From an uncultured SAR86 cluster bacterium (GTDB taxonomy: Bacteria; Pseudomonadota; Gammaproteobacteria; Magnimaribacterales; Magnimaribacteraceae): DNA of 64,000 nucleotides. The stretch's first letter is position 1. Each line of letters begins with the position of its first letter. Of this stretch, positions 23,253-33,058 are shown piece after piece. The translations under genes and the position numbers were made by a program. The DNA is taken from positions 1 to 64,000 of the forward strand of contig CACAIY010000006.1 of NCBI GenBank assembly GCA_902532675.1, read 5' to 3'. The notes below the pieces were generated by a model, which was not told where the DNA came from, did not search any database, and was given only the letters and a program-made list of their open reading frames with translations.

Positions 23253-23280
23253 ATTATCCTTATTTGAAACATTTCAGCAA
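23253..23280 (-). promoter_or_regulatory. Candidate sigma-70 promoter for the cobS-cobT-diiron set
   Basis: Reading the minus strand, TTGCTG (23280-23275) is followed after 16 bases by GATAAT (23258-23253), about 30 bases before the cobS ATG. It is the best-looking pair in the 87-base cobS/cysE gap. Confidence 0.35.
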
Positions 23281-23310
23281 CCGGTAGCCTGAAGTACAAT
23301 AACAAGTCTT

Positions 23311-24102
23311 ATGAATAAAGAAGGACCTTCAACTAGAGAAATTTGGGAAATCATAAAAAATGAAACTGAAAAGAGGGTTCAAGCTGAGCCTGTGCTTGCA
23401 AGCTTTTTTCACTCTACCATTTTAGAACATGATTCTTTTTCGTCGGCAGTAGCTGATTTAATAGCTAGTGATTTAGGAAGAGCCTCTGTTCAACCTATGT
23501 TATTAAGAAGCGTTATAAAGGAAGCCATGAATTCAAGTGAAGAAATCTTAAGCGGAACAGTGAGCGACCTATTAGCCGCTAAGGAGAGAGATCCGTCTTG
23601 TAAATATCTCTCTGAACCTTTGTTATTTTTTAAAGGCTTTAAAGCTTTACAATCCCATAGAGTTGCAAGTTGGCTTTGGGCTAATTCTAGGCACACGCTT
23701 GCTCACTATTTTCAAAGTAGAACCTCAGAAGTTTATGGCGTTGATATTCACCCGGCAGCGAAGCTTGGAAAAGGTATTATGATCGATCATGGGACGGGAG
23801 TTGTTATTGGAGAGACTTCAGTAGTTGATGATAATGTTTCAATATTCCAAGGCGTGACATTAGGCGGAACAGGTAAAGAAGAAGGAGATAGACATCCTAA
23901 AGTAAGAGAGGGAGTTCTACTAAGCGCCTCTTCAACAGTATTAGGAAATGTAGAGATTGGAAAAAATGCCAAAGTAGCAGCTGGAAGTGTCGTACTTAAC
24001 GATGTTAAAGAATACACTACAGTCGCGGGCGTACCAGCTAAAAAAGTAAAAGAAGTAAGTGATGAAATACCAGCAAGAGAAGTAGATCACGGAATTGAAT
24101 AA
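23311..24102 (+). CDS. cysE: Serine O-acetyltransferase
   Basis: It transfers acetyl from acetyl-CoA to L-serine, giving O-acetylserine for cysteine synthesis. The protein is 263 residues. The N-terminal helical domain is followed by a left-handed beta-helix of hexapeptide repeats with the family motifs DIHPAAKLGKGIMIDHGTG, VVIGETSVV, FQGVTLGGTGK and DRHPKVREGV; the catalytic His lies in IDHGTG. It begins a plus-strand run with a crotonase and tesB; the gap to the crotonase is 17 bases with an AAGAAGGA ribosome site. Confidence 0.95.
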   Translation: MNKEGPSTREIWEIIKNETEKRVQAEPVLASFFHSTILEHDSFSSAVADLIASDLGRASVQPMLLRSVIKEAMNSSEEILSGTVSDLLAAKERDPSCKYLSEPLLFFKGFKALQSHRVASWLWANSRHTLAHYFQSRTSEVYGVDIHPAAKLGKGIMIDHGTGVVIGETSVVDDNVSIFQGVTLGGTGKEEGDRHPKVREGVLLSASSTVLGNVEIGKNAKVAAGSVVLNDVKEYTTVAGVPAKKVKEVSDEIPAREVDHGIE

Positions 24103-24119
24103 GATAAGAAGGATAATTT

Positions 24120-24998
24120 ATGAAATTTGAAACAATAAAATATGAGGTTAAAGACAGCATTTTAACTATTACCTTAAATAGGCCAGATAGATTGAATGCA
24201 TTTACTGGTCAGATGATGAATGATCTGATTTCTGCTTTTGATTCAGCTAGCCACGATGACGAAGTTAGAGTAGTTATAGTCACTGGAGAAGGCAGGGGTT
24301 TTTGTGCAGGTGCTGACTTGGGAGCAGGTGAAGCAACTTTTAATCGAGATGAAAATCCAAGAACCAAAAAGACAGATGATGAAGAGAATTTAGAATGGCT
24401 AAGAGATGGTGGGGGCAGAACTACGTTAGCTATTTATGATTGTTCAAAGCCAATAATTGCAGCCATTAATGGCCCTGCCGTAGGAGTAGGAGTAACCATG
24501 ACTTTACCAATGGACATCAGGCTGGCCAGCGATGAAGCTAAATTTGGTTTTGTTTTTGCTAGAAGAGGTTTGGTCCCCGAAGCTGCCTCTAGCTGGTTTC
24601 TTCCTAGAATAGTTGGTATTAGTAAATCTCTTGAATGGACTTTCTCAGGTAAGGTTTTTAATGCGGAAGAGGCATTGGATGGAGGGTTGATTCGTTCCAT
24701 TCATTCTAAAGATTCTTTGATGGATGAAGCGAAAAAGATAGCTAACGAAATAATTGAAAACACTTCTCCAGTATCTGTATCGATGACCAGGCAAATGCTA
24801 TGGAAAATGCTAGGTGCAGATCATCCAATGGAAGCTCATAAAGTTGATTCAAGGGCTATATATGACTTAGGAAAAGGAGAAGATACAAAAGAAGGAGTTA
24901 ATTCTTTTTTGGAGAAACGACCTCCAAAATTTCCTAGTAAAGTATCCAAAGATATGCCTGATTTTTATCCATGGTGGGATGAAAGGGAATTTAAATAA
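24120..24998 (+). CDS. Enoyl-CoA hydratase/isomerase family protein
   Basis: A 292-residue crotonase-fold protein acting on acyl-CoA thioesters. Motifs: LNRPDRLNAFTGQMM, the first oxyanion-hole segment GRGFCAGADLGAG, and the second, NGPAVGVGVTMTLPMDIRLASDEAKFGF. The position of the usual second catalytic Glu reads RRGLVPEAASSW, with the Glu present. The insertion DENPRTKKTDDEE and the C-terminal PPKFPSK...PDFYPWW resemble enoyl-CoA hydratases of unknown specificity in marine gammaproteobacteria. The tesB gene follows immediately, suggesting joint work in fatty-acid or acyl-CoA turnover. Confidence 0.85.
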   Translation: MKFETIKYEVKDSILTITLNRPDRLNAFTGQMMNDLISAFDSASHDDEVRVVIVTGEGRGFCAGADLGAGEATFNRDENPRTKKTDDEENLEWLRDGGGRTTLAIYDCSKPIIAAINGPAVGVGVTMTLPMDIRLASDEAKFGFVFARRGLVPEAASSWFLPRIVGISKSLEWTFSGKVFNAEEALDGGLIRSIHSKDSLMDEAKKIANEIIENTSPVSVSMTRQMLWKMLGADHPMEAHKVDSRAIYDLGKGEDTKEGVNSFLEKRPPKFPSKVSKDMPDFYPWWDEREFK

Positions 24999-24999
24999 G

Positions 25000-25869
25000 A
25001 TGAAGAAGAAAGCATTAAATAAATTAATCAAATTACTAGACTTAGAAGCTTTAGAAGAAAACCTTTATAGGGGGCAGAGTGAGAATATTGGGGGGTCTAG
25101 AGTCTTCGGTGGACAAGTACTCGGTCAAGCCTTAACAGCCGCCCTAAGAACTGTAGATAAGAAACGTTCAGCACATTCTCTTCATGCTTATTTTTTAAGA
25201 CCAGGAGATATGGGTTATCCAATTATTTACGATGTTGAAAGAACAAGAGATGGTAGAAGTTTTACTACGAGGAGGGTTGTGGCAATTCAAAAAGGAGAAC
25301 CTATTTTTGATATGGTTGTTTCTTTCCATAAAAAGGAGAAAGGGCCCTCGCATCAGATTGATATGGAGGATATACCTGGTCCTGAAGAATGTGTTAGTGA
25401 GCTAGAACTTAAGAAACAAATAGCTCACAAAGTACCTGAAAAATTCAGAGATTTTTTTACAAGAGAAAGACCTATTGAAATAAGAAACCTTCCTGGAGAA
25501 GGCATGTTTGAAGGCCCTAAAAAGAAACCTCCTTATAAACATGTTTGGATGAGAGCTGTCGCTAAACTTCCCGATGATGTAATCATGCATCAAGCTATTT
25601 TAGCTTATGCGTCAGATATGGGACTTTTAAGCACTTCATTGAATCCGCATACTCTTAGTTTTGCTAAGGGGAATGTGCAAAGTGCGAGCTTAGACCATGC
25701 TATGTGGTTTCATAGACCTTTCAGGGCAGATGAGTGGATGCTTTATTCTACCGATAGTCCTAGCGCAAGTAACGCAAGAGGCTTTAATAGAGGTAGTGTC
25801 TATACCCAGAAAGGAGTTTTAGTTGCTTCTGCTGTGCAAGAAGGTCTGATGAGAGTAGTTAAAACTTAG
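25000..25869 (+). CDS. tesB: Acyl-CoA thioesterase II
   Basis: A double-hotdog thioesterase that hydrolyses medium- and long-chain acyl-CoA. Motifs match E. coli TesB: LYRGQSENIGGSRVFGGQV, SLHAYFLRPGD, YDVERTRDGRSFTTRRV, YASDMGLLSTSL with the catalytic Asp, and SLDHAMWFHRPF. The ATG at 25000 (289 residues) is chosen over one at 24979 because AAAGGGA lies ten bases upstream of it and because the E. coli protein starts at the equivalent point; the upstream ATG overlaps the crotonase gene and has no spaced ribosome site. It ends overlapping gltD on the other strand by four bases. Confidence 0.93.
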   Translation: MKKKALNKLIKLLDLEALEENLYRGQSENIGGSRVFGGQVLGQALTAALRTVDKKRSAHSLHAYFLRPGDMGYPIIYDVERTRDGRSFTTRRVVAIQKGEPIFDMVVSFHKKEKGPSHQIDMEDIPGPEECVSELELKKQIAHKVPEKFRDFFTRERPIEIRNLPGEGMFEGPKKKPPYKHVWMRAVAKLPDDVIMHQAILAYASDMGLLSTSLNPHTLSFAKGNVQSASLDHAMWFHRPFRADEWMLYSTDSPSASNARGFNRGSVYTQKGVLVASAVQEGLMRVVKT

Positions 25870-27314
25870 AGCAGAGTAGTTTCGCCCATTAAATAAAGAT
25901 CTATTTCTCTTGCAGCAGCTCTACCCTCGTTTATAGCCCAAACCACAAGAGACTGACCTCTTCGGCAATCGCCGGCAGCAAAAACTGAAGGGTTAGATGT
26001 TTGATGGACATTATGTTCTGCCTTGTAGTTACTTCTTTCATCAAGTTCTATATTTAAAGGATTGCTAACGTAATGTTCAGGACCTAAGAATCCCATGGCC
26101 AGTAAAATTAAGTCAGCTTCCCAATCTTTTTCTGTTCCCTCAATTTCTTTAAAGTTTTCAACTTCTATTGTTCTTATTCCTTTTAAATTTCCTTTTTCAT
26201 CCCTAAGGAATTCTTTTCCTGAAATTGAATAGACTCTCGGGTCACTACCAAAAGTTTGCGAAGACTCCTCATGACCATAATCGATTTTTAATGTTCGAGG
26301 AAATAAAGGCCAAGGGTTATTTGAAGCTCTTTCTTTAGGAGGTTCAGGCATAATTTCAAAATTAATTAAAGACTTACATCCATGCCTTAACGAAGTGCCT
26401 ATGCAGTCCGTTCCGGTATCACCACCACCAATTACAATGACTTTTTTGTCTTTCGCAGATATAAAATTATTATCTTTGTGAGCAGAATCCAATAAGCTCT
26501 TTGTATTGGCTTTTAAGAAGTCCATAGCAAAGTGAACTCCCTCTCCATCTCTTCCAGGGATAGGAAGATCTCTAGGGTTTGTAGCTCCAGTTGTTAATAA
26601 AACTACATCGTAACTTTTATTTAGTTCTTCAACTTTAACAGAGTTATCGGAATTCCCGCCCACATCTACATTAGTCAAAAACTCTATTCCTTCAGCTTCC
26701 ATTTGATCTTTCCTTTGGTCGAGTAAAGATTTCTCTAGCTTCATATTGGGTATACCGTACATCATTAGACCGCCTATTCGATCAGCTCGTTCGTATACTT
26801 TTACGTTATGCCCAACGCTATTTAGTTGTTGCGCTGCTGAAAGTCCAGCTGGACCTGATCCAACGATAGCAATAGTTTTGTTAGTTCTAGAAGAAGGTAT
26901 TTGGGGTTTGAGCCAGCCGTTCTGAAAACCTTTATCTGCAATTGCAAACTCTAAATTTTTAATGGCCACTGGGCTTTCAGTAATACCTAAGACACAGGCG
27001 CCTTCACAAACAGCAGGGCAAACTCGCCCCGTTACTTCAGGGAAATTATTGGTTTTCATTAATCTATCAAAGGCTTCTTCCCATCTGTCTTGATAAACTA
27101 AATCATTCCACTCAGGTATAAGGTTGTAAACTGGACAGCCCTCATCCGACTGACAAAAAGGAACACCGCAGTCCATACATCTTGCTGCTTGTATATTTAA
27201 TTTTTGATCATCATGATCAGTGTAAATTTCTTTAAAATCTAGTAATCTTTCTTTGGCAGGTCGATAAGGTTCTACCACTCTAGAGAATTCTTTAAACCCA
27301 GTTGTTTTACCCAT
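25866..27314 (-). CDS. gltD: Glutamate synthase (NADPH) small chain
   Basis: The 482-residue beta subunit of NADPH-GOGAT. It takes electrons from NADPH and passes them by FAD and Fe-S clusters to the large chain. Visible: N-terminal cysteine clusters (CMDCGVPFCQSDEGCPV and VCPAVCEGACVLG), the FAD-binding IVGSGPAGLSAAQQL, the second dinucleotide fold VIVIGGGDTGTDCIGTSLR for NADPH, and a C-terminal FAD segment VFAAGDCRRGQSLVVWAI. Its start overlaps the end of gltB by eight bases, so the two chains are coupled. Confidence 0.97.
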   Translation of the reverse strand: MGKTTGFKEFSRVVEPYRPAKERLLDFKEIYTDHDDQKLNIQAARCMDCGVPFCQSDEGCPVYNLIPEWNDLVYQDRWEEAFDRLMKTNNFPEVTGRVCPAVCEGACVLGITESPVAIKNLEFAIADKGFQNGWLKPQIPSSRTNKTIAIVGSGPAGLSAAQQLNSVGHNVKVYERADRIGGLMMYGIPNMKLEKSLLDQRKDQMEAEGIEFLTNVDVGGNSDNSVKVEELNKSYDVVLLTTGATNPRDLPIPGRDGEGVHFAMDFLKANTKSLLDSAHKDNNFISAKDKKVIVIGGGDTGTDCIGTSLRHGCKSLINFEIMPEPPKERASNNPWPLFPRTLKIDYGHEESSQTFGSDPRVYSISGKEFLRDEKGNLKGIRTIEVENFKEIEGTEKDWEADLILLAMGFLGPEHYVSNPLNIELDERSNYKAEHNVHQTSNPSVFAAGDCRRGQSLVVWAINEGRAAAREIDLYLMGETTLL

Positions 27315-30300
27315 TACTAGCCTTTTTTCCCTCTTTCATCTCATTTAAGACTCTCTTGTAATCAGTGGGCATTACCTTCACAAATTTTGTGATTTCTTTA
27401 TCCCAAGAATCCAAAATAGAACTAGCTACTTCTGAGCCAGTTAGATCTCTATGTTTTGTAATAAATTGTTTTAAATCTCCCAAGTCATCTTTGGATAGTT
27501 GTTCTAGTTCGAAAGTTTCATTGTTGCATTTAGTTTCAAAGTCTCCATTTAAATCATAAACATAAGCGACTCCTCCGCTCATCCCGGCACCAAAATTTCT
27601 ACCTGTCTTGCCTAAAATAATAACCTTACCTCCCGTCATGTATTCGCAGCCATGGTCCCCAATTCCTTCAACAACTACAGAAGCTCCACTATTTCTAACA
27701 CAAAATCTCTCTGCAGCAACGCCTCTAAAATAGGCTTCTCCACTTGTAGCACCGTATAAAGCTACATTGCCAAGAAGCATGTTTTCTTCGGATTTGAATT
27801 TGCTTGATTTAGGAGGGTAAATAATTAACTTACCACCTGAAAGTCCTTTAGCAACATAATCATTAGCATCTCCTTCCAAGGTCAGTGTAATTCCTTTAAC
27901 TAGCCAAGCAGCAAGGCTTTGTCCTGCAGAGCCATTTAGCTTTATATTGATAGTATCTTCAGGCAATCCTTCAGCTTCCCATATTTTAGCTACTTCATTT
28001 GAGAGCATTGTTCCTACGGTTCTATTCGTGTTAACAATAGGTAACTCAAAGTTAACTTTTTGACCACTTTGGATGGAATTCTGACTTTTTTTGATTATTT
28101 CATTATCCAAAGCTTTATCTAGGCCGTGGTCCTGATTTTGAGAATGGAATACTTCAGTATTTTCAAATATCTTTTCAGCAGGTTTTAGTATGCCAGAGAA
28201 ATCTAAGCCACTTCTTTTCCAATGGTTTATTGCAATGTCTGCATCTAGGCAATCTACTCTTCCTATCATTTCATTAACTGTTTTAAAACCTAAGTCTGCC
28301 ATGATTATTCTTAGATCTTTTGCAACCATGAATAGATAATTAACAACATGTTCAGGCTTCCCTTTGAATTTCTTTCTTAATTCTTTATCTTGAGTTGCTA
28401 TACCAACTGGACAAGTATTTAGATGACACTTTCTCATCATTATGCAGCCCAGGGTTATTAGTGGAGCTGTAGCAAAACCAAATTCTTCAGCTCCTAAGAG
28501 CGCTGCTATAGCAACATCTCTTCCCGTTTTCAGTTGCCCATCTGTTTGCAACACCACTCTTGATCTTAAATTATTCATGACCAGGGTTTGGTGTGTCTCT
28601 GCAACTCCTAGTTCCCAAGGAAGGCCTGCATGTTTTATAGAAGTTAAAGGTGACGCTCCAGTACCTCCGTCATGACCAGCTATAACTAGATGATCTGTCT
28701 TAGCTTTAACTACACCAGCAGCAATTGTTCCTACGCCAACTTCTGATACAAGTTTCACACTAATTCTAGAGTCTCTATTTGAGTTTTTGAGATCATGAAT
28801 TAATTGGGCTATATCCTCTATCGAGTAAATATCATGGTGAGGAGGAGGGCTAATCAAGCCTACTCCAGGAGTTGAGTGTCTGATTTTTGCTATATATTCG
28901 TCAACTTTTTTTCCAGGTAATTCACCACCTTCTCCAGGTTTTGCACCTTGAGCAATTTTAATCTGTAATTCGTCCGCATTTGTTAGATACCACATTGTTA
29001 CACCAAATCTTCCAGAGGCTACTTGTTTTATTGCAGACCGTTTAGAAACACCTTCTGGACTAGGTTTGAAACGTATGGGGTCTTCACCACCTTCTCCTGT
29101 ATTAGACTTTCCTCCCAATTCATTCATTGCGATTGCTAAAGATTCATGAGATTCAGTTGAGATTGAGCCTAAGCTCATAGCTCCTGTTGCAAATCTCTTG
29201 ACAATTTCTTGCTCGCTTTCAACCTCACTTAAATCTATAGGAGTTTTAGAGGATCTAATTTTCAGTAAGCCTCTAAGAGTGCTTTGCTTTGTTGTGTGTT
29301 CGTTAGCGTATTTAGCGAAATCCCAATACGCATCTTCGTTATTAGTTCTCGAAGCAAGTTGAAGAGCAGAAATAGTATTCGGATCCCACATATGTGAATC
29401 CCCGCCATTTCTCCAATGAAAGTCTCCCGGATTAGGCAATGATAAGATTTTTCCGGATTCATCTTTGGGATAACCCAGATCATGACGTCTTTTTTGCTCC
29501 ATAAAAAGAGCTTCGAAGTCTATTCCTCCAACTCTGCTCGCAGTTCCAACAAAACACTTGTTTATAATCTGATCAGATAATCCAACTGCTTCAAAAATTT
29601 GGGCTCCTTTATAAGATTGAAGAGTTGAAATTCCCATCTTTGCCATTACTTTCAGAATTCCTTTTTTAGATCCTTTTTTATAAGCCTCTACAATATCGTT
29701 ATAGCTTTGGAGCTTCTTGTCATCTAAAAGACCATCTTTTTTAGCTTTCCAAATAGATTCATAAGCAAGGTAGGGGTTTATGGCATCTGCCCCGTACCCA
29801 AAAAGAAGACAGTGGTGATGTACTTCCCTTGCTTCACCAGATTCAACAATAATACCGATTCTTGTTCTGTTCTGATTTTGTACAAGATGATGATGGACTG
29901 AAGAGCAAGCTAAGAATGAACTTACAGCAATCTCTTTCTCGTTAACATTTTTATCTGATAAAACTATGAAAGAGAAACCATCTTCAATAGCTTCGTCTGT
30001 TTCTTTACAGATCTTTTCTAGCTGCTTAAGCATACCTTGAACACCTAAAGACTTTTGATAGACGAGGTCGATTACTTTAGTTTTCCACTTATTGGAATCA
30101 ATTTTTTTAATTGCTCTTAGTTCAGAATTAGAAATAATTGGAGTTTTTAGTCGTAATCTTTCTGAATTTTTTGGGTTATTCTCAACTAGATTACCTTCAG
30201 GCCCAATTAGACATTCAAGAGACATGATTACTTCTTCTCTTATTGAATCGATAGCGGGATTAGTTACTTGCGCAAATAGTTGTTTAAAATAATCAAACAA

Positions 30301-31869
30301 TAACCTTGGTTTGTCAGAAAGGCAGGCTAAAGCAGCATCATTTCCCATTGATCCAAGTGGGTCTCTTAGTTCAGAAACAAGCGGAAGGAGCATGAATTGC
30401 ATCGTCTCAGTCGTGTAACCAAAAGATTGTAATCTAGCTATTAATTCCTTTTCAGAAATTTCTCCTTCTGGATTTTTTTCTTCTATTTCAGGAAGATCCT
30501 TTATATTTTTATTCCAATCTTCATAAGGGTTAGAGCCGCATATATCCTTTTTTATTTCTTCATCAGGAATCATTTCTCCTTTTTCAAAATCTATCAAGAA
30601 CATCTTTCCAGGTTGTAACCGGCCCTTAGTTATCACGGTTTCAGGATCCACGGGCAGAACGCCAACTTCTGAAGCCATTATTACTTTGTCATCATTCGTT
30701 AAATAAAATCTACTAGGCCTTAACCCATTTCTGTCCAATACAGCTCCAACTTTCTTTCCATCGGTAAATACAATTGAAGCAGGGCCATCCCATGGCTCCA
30801 TCATAGAAGAGGAGTACTCATAGAATTCTTTTTTTTCGATAGACATGTTTTTGTCCGATTGCCATGCTTCAGGAATCATCATCATGACTGATTCTTGTAA
30901 GCTTCTTCCTGACAAAATAAGAAATTCTAGTACGTTATCAAAGCTGCCTGAGTCAGTGCAGTCTAATTCGGTGATTGGAAATAGCTTTTGTAACTCATCT
31001 TTAAATAATTCACTTTGAACCGTCCCTTGCCTAGCTTTCATGGCATTCATGTTCCCTCTAAGGGTATTTATCTCTCCGTTATGACACATATACCTATTTG
31101 GTTGAGCTCTATCCCAAGAAGGGAAGGTGTTTGTGCTAAATCTAGAGTGAACCATTGCTAGGTGAGTCTTAAAATCTTTATTTTCTAGATCTGGATAGAA
31201 AGGAAATAGCTGAGAAGGTGTCAACATGCCTTTGTAGACGATTATTGATGACGAGAGACTACAGGCATATAAGAGTTTTGACTGCTTTAAATTTTTATCA
31301 TTTCGTAATAAGTGGGTAAATTGTTTCCTTATTAGATAAAGCCTTCTATCAAATTCATTTTCATCTATATTTTCTTGAGAACCTATAAAATATTGGGCGA
31401 TAAATGGTTGAGCATCTTTAGAAGCCGGTCCTACATTCGCTCCTTCGGGGTCTACAGGAACTTCTCTCCATCCAATAGGTATTTGATTCTCTTGCCTTGT
31501 TATTTTTTCTATAACTTCAATGCATTTGTTCCTTTCTTTCTTTAAGGTAGGTAAGAAAATATTACCTACTGCGTACTGACCTTTTTCTGGGAGCTTAATA
31601 TCAAGTTTCTCTGCCTCTAATTGAAAGAAGCTATCAGGACTAGCTATTAAGATTCCTGCTCCATCTCCAGTATTTTCTTCAAATCCACAACCTCCTCTAT
31701 GATCCATTTTTGAATTTACAAGAAAGGCGTCATCCATAATTTCTCGAGACGGAACACCCTTAATATTTGCAATAAGTCCTACTCCACATGAATCCTTTTC
31801 AAATTGAGGATCATATAGACCTTTTTTTTCAGGTAGACCGTATAAGTGCTTATTTGCTTTATGTAACAT
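27307..31869 (-). CDS. gltB: Glutamate synthase (NADPH) large chain
   Basis: The 1520-residue alpha subunit, which makes two glutamates from glutamine and 2-oxoglutarate. Domains in order: class II glutamine amidotransferase with nucleophile Cys28 (KDSCGVGLIA, implying removal of a 27-residue propeptide), central domain, FMN-binding synthase domain (SVKLVSEVGVGTIAAGV, AGHDGGTGASP), 3Fe-4S cysteines (CIMMRKCHLNTCPVG), and the C-terminal beta-helix with repeated glycines (GANDYVAKGLSGG type pattern). Length is normal. Together with the two glnK-amtB operons it equips the cell to use scarce ammonium through the GS-GOGAT route. The usual upstream neighbours aroK-aroB are present. Confidence 0.98.
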   Translation of the reverse strand: MLHKANKHLYGLPEKKGLYDPQFEKDSCGVGLIANIKGVPSREIMDDAFLVNSKMDHRGGCGFEENTGDGAGILIASPDSFFQLEAEKLDIKLPEKGQYAVGNIFLPTLKKERNKCIEVIEKITRQENQIPIGWREVPVDPEGANVGPASKDAQPFIAQYFIGSQENIDENEFDRRLYLIRKQFTHLLRNDKNLKQSKLLYACSLSSSIIVYKGMLTPSQLFPFYPDLENKDFKTHLAMVHSRFSTNTFPSWDRAQPNRYMCHNGEINTLRGNMNAMKARQGTVQSELFKDELQKLFPITELDCTDSGSFDNVLEFLILSGRSLQESVMMMIPEAWQSDKNMSIEKKEFYEYSSSMMEPWDGPASIVFTDGKKVGAVLDRNGLRPSRFYLTNDDKVIMASEVGVLPVDPETVITKGRLQPGKMFLIDFEKGEMIPDEEIKKDICGSNPYEDWNKNIKDLPEIEEKNPEGEISEKELIARLQSFGYTTETMQFMLLPLVSELRDPLGSMGNDAALACLSDKPRLLFDYFKQLFAQVTNPAIDSIREEVIMSLECLIGPEGNLVENNPKNSERLRLKTPIISNSELRAIKKIDSNKWKTKVIDLVYQKSLGVQGMLKQLEKICKETDEAIEDGFSFIVLSDKNVNEKEIAVSSFLACSSVHHHLVQNQNRTRIGIIVESGEAREVHHHCLLFGYGADAINPYLAYESIWKAKKDGLLDDKKLQSYNDIVEAYKKGSKKGILKVMAKMGISTLQSYKGAQIFEAVGLSDQIINKCFVGTASRVGGIDFEALFMEQKRRHDLGYPKDESGKILSLPNPGDFHWRNGGDSHMWDPNTISALQLASRTNNEDAYWDFAKYANEHTTKQSTLRGLLKIRSSKTPIDLSEVESEQEIVKRFATGAMSLGSISTESHESLAIAMNELGGKSNTGEGGEDPIRFKPSPEGVSKRSAIKQVASGRFGVTMWYLTNADELQIKIAQGAKPGEGGELPGKKVDEYIAKIRHSTPGVGLISPPPHHDIYSIEDIAQLIHDLKNSNRDSRISVKLVSEVGVGTIAAGVVKAKTDHLVIAGHDGGTGASPLTSIKHAGLPWELGVAETHQTLVMNNLRSRVVLQTDGQLKTGRDVAIAALLGAEEFGFATAPLITLGCIMMRKCHLNTCPVGIATQDKELRKKFKGKPEHVVNYLFMVAKDLRIIMADLGFKTVNEMIGRVDCLDADIAINHWKRSGLDFSGILKPAEKIFENTEVFHSQNQDHGLDKALDNEIIKKSQNSIQSGQKVNFELPIVNTNRTVGTMLSNEVAKIWEAEGLPEDTINIKLNGSAGQSLAAWLVKGITLTLEGDANDYVAKGLSGGKLIIYPPKSSKFKSEENMLLGNVALYGATSGEAYFRGVAAERFCVRNSGASVVVEGIGDHGCEYMTGGKVIILGKTGRNFGAGMSGGVAYVYDLNGDFETKCNNETFELEQLSKDDLGDLKQFITKHRDLTGSEVASSILDSWDKEITKFVKVMPTDYKRVLNEMKEGKKASNG

Positions 31870-31949
31870 TTTTTTTTGGGTTGAAAACTCTCGGCAGTCG
31901 AAAGCCGATTAAAAACCTTTAAAAATTTTATGAGTTGCGCAGGTACTAG

Positions 31950-31978
31950 ATTGTACCTTTTTTTAGTTGATTTTTGAA
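31950..31978 (-). promoter_or_regulatory. Candidate gltB promoter and leader
   Basis: On the minus strand TTCAAA (31978-31973) and TACAAT (31955-31950) are spaced by exactly 17 bases. The transcript would carry a leader of about 70 bases to the gltB ATG, containing a small hairpin (arms 31891-31895 and 31904-31908, TCGGC/GCCGA). Confidence 0.4.
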
Positions 31979-31981
31979 GGT

Positions 31982-33058
31982 CTAAACCAATGACTGTATG
32001 GCTTTTACTATTTCAGACTCATCAATTTCTGCTTCGACCTTCGCTCGTCCTATTTCTTCTAAAAGAACAAAAATGAGTTTATCACCTACTCTTTTCTTAT
32101 CAACGGACATGTTTTCTATGAGTTTCTTTTCGTCAAAAGCAATTTTTAAATTTAGATCAGGATTTGCTTTACTGATCAATTTTTTTGACTTACTTAGATC
32201 TTCTTCAGAGAACCCTTCAGTTAGTTTAGATAATTCCATAGCCATAAGCATACCTATAGCAACAGATTGACCATGGCTGAATTCTTTAAACTTTCCGTAT
32301 AGCTCTATAGCGTGACCAAAGGTGTGGCCAAAATTTAAAAATTTCCTAATGCCTTTCTCTCTTTCATCTTTAGAGACAATTTCTGCCTTTATTTCTACAG
32401 ACCTAGTAATAGCGTATTCCAATTCTTCAGGTTTTAATGAAATGATATTTTCCATATTCTCTTCTAACCAATCAAAGTATTCTTTATCACTGATCAAGGA
32501 GTGTTTTATAACTTCAGAAATACCATTACTTATTTCAATCCTAGGAAGCGAGCTCAACAGGTTCACATCAGCAAAAACTTTTATCGGCTGATGGAAAGCC
32601 CCGATCATATTTTTACCTTGAGGATGATTTATTGCTGTTTTTCCACCAACAGACGCATCCACTTGTGAGAGCAGCGTGCTGGGAAAAAGAATAAAATTTA
32701 CTCCTCTTTGATAGGTTGCAGCTGCAAAACCGGCTATATCGCAAGTTATTCCACCTCCAAATCCTACTAGAATGCAGTCTCTGCTATACCTTGCATCAAT
32801 AAGCTGAGAATGAATTCTATCTAAAGTCTTCCCGCTCTTATTCTCTTCTGATGCACAAATTTCTAAAGATTGAAAATTAGATGATAAATTTGATAGTTGA
32901 TCCGCAATCAAGTCTTTAAATTTTGATGGAATATTCTCATCTATTATTAGAAGTACTTCTTTATCTTCTAGTATTTCTAAATTCTTTTGATTGATCAGGT
33001 TAGACCCAACAACTACTTCGTAAGGGTTATTAATTGTTTCTACCTTAATCTTGTTCAT
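31982..33058 (-). CDS. aroB: 3-dehydroquinate synthase
   Basis: The second shikimate-pathway enzyme, converting DAHP to 3-dehydroquinate with NAD and a divalent metal. The 358 residues include VGFGGGITCDIAGFAAATYQRG, PSTLLSQVDASVGGKTAINH, and the metal-binding stretch FLNFGHTFGHAIE. Length and motifs are typical. The ATG overlaps the aroK stop by one base, so translation is coupled. Confidence 0.97.
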   Translation of the reverse strand: MNKIKVETINNPYEVVVGSNLINQKNLEILEDKEVLLIIDENIPSKFKDLIADQLSNLSSNFQSLEICASEENKSGKTLDRIHSQLIDARYSRDCILVGFGGGITCDIAGFAAATYQRGVNFILFPSTLLSQVDASVGGKTAINHPQGKNMIGAFHQPIKVFADVNLLSSLPRIEISNGISEVIKHSLISDKEYFDWLEENMENIISLKPEELEYAITRSVEIKAEIVSKDEREKGIRKFLNFGHTFGHAIELYGKFKEFSHGQSVAIGMLMAMELSKLTEGFSEEDLSKSKKLISKANPDLNLKIAFDEKKLIENMSVDKKRVGDKLIFVLLEEIGRAKVEAEIDESEIVKAIQSLV

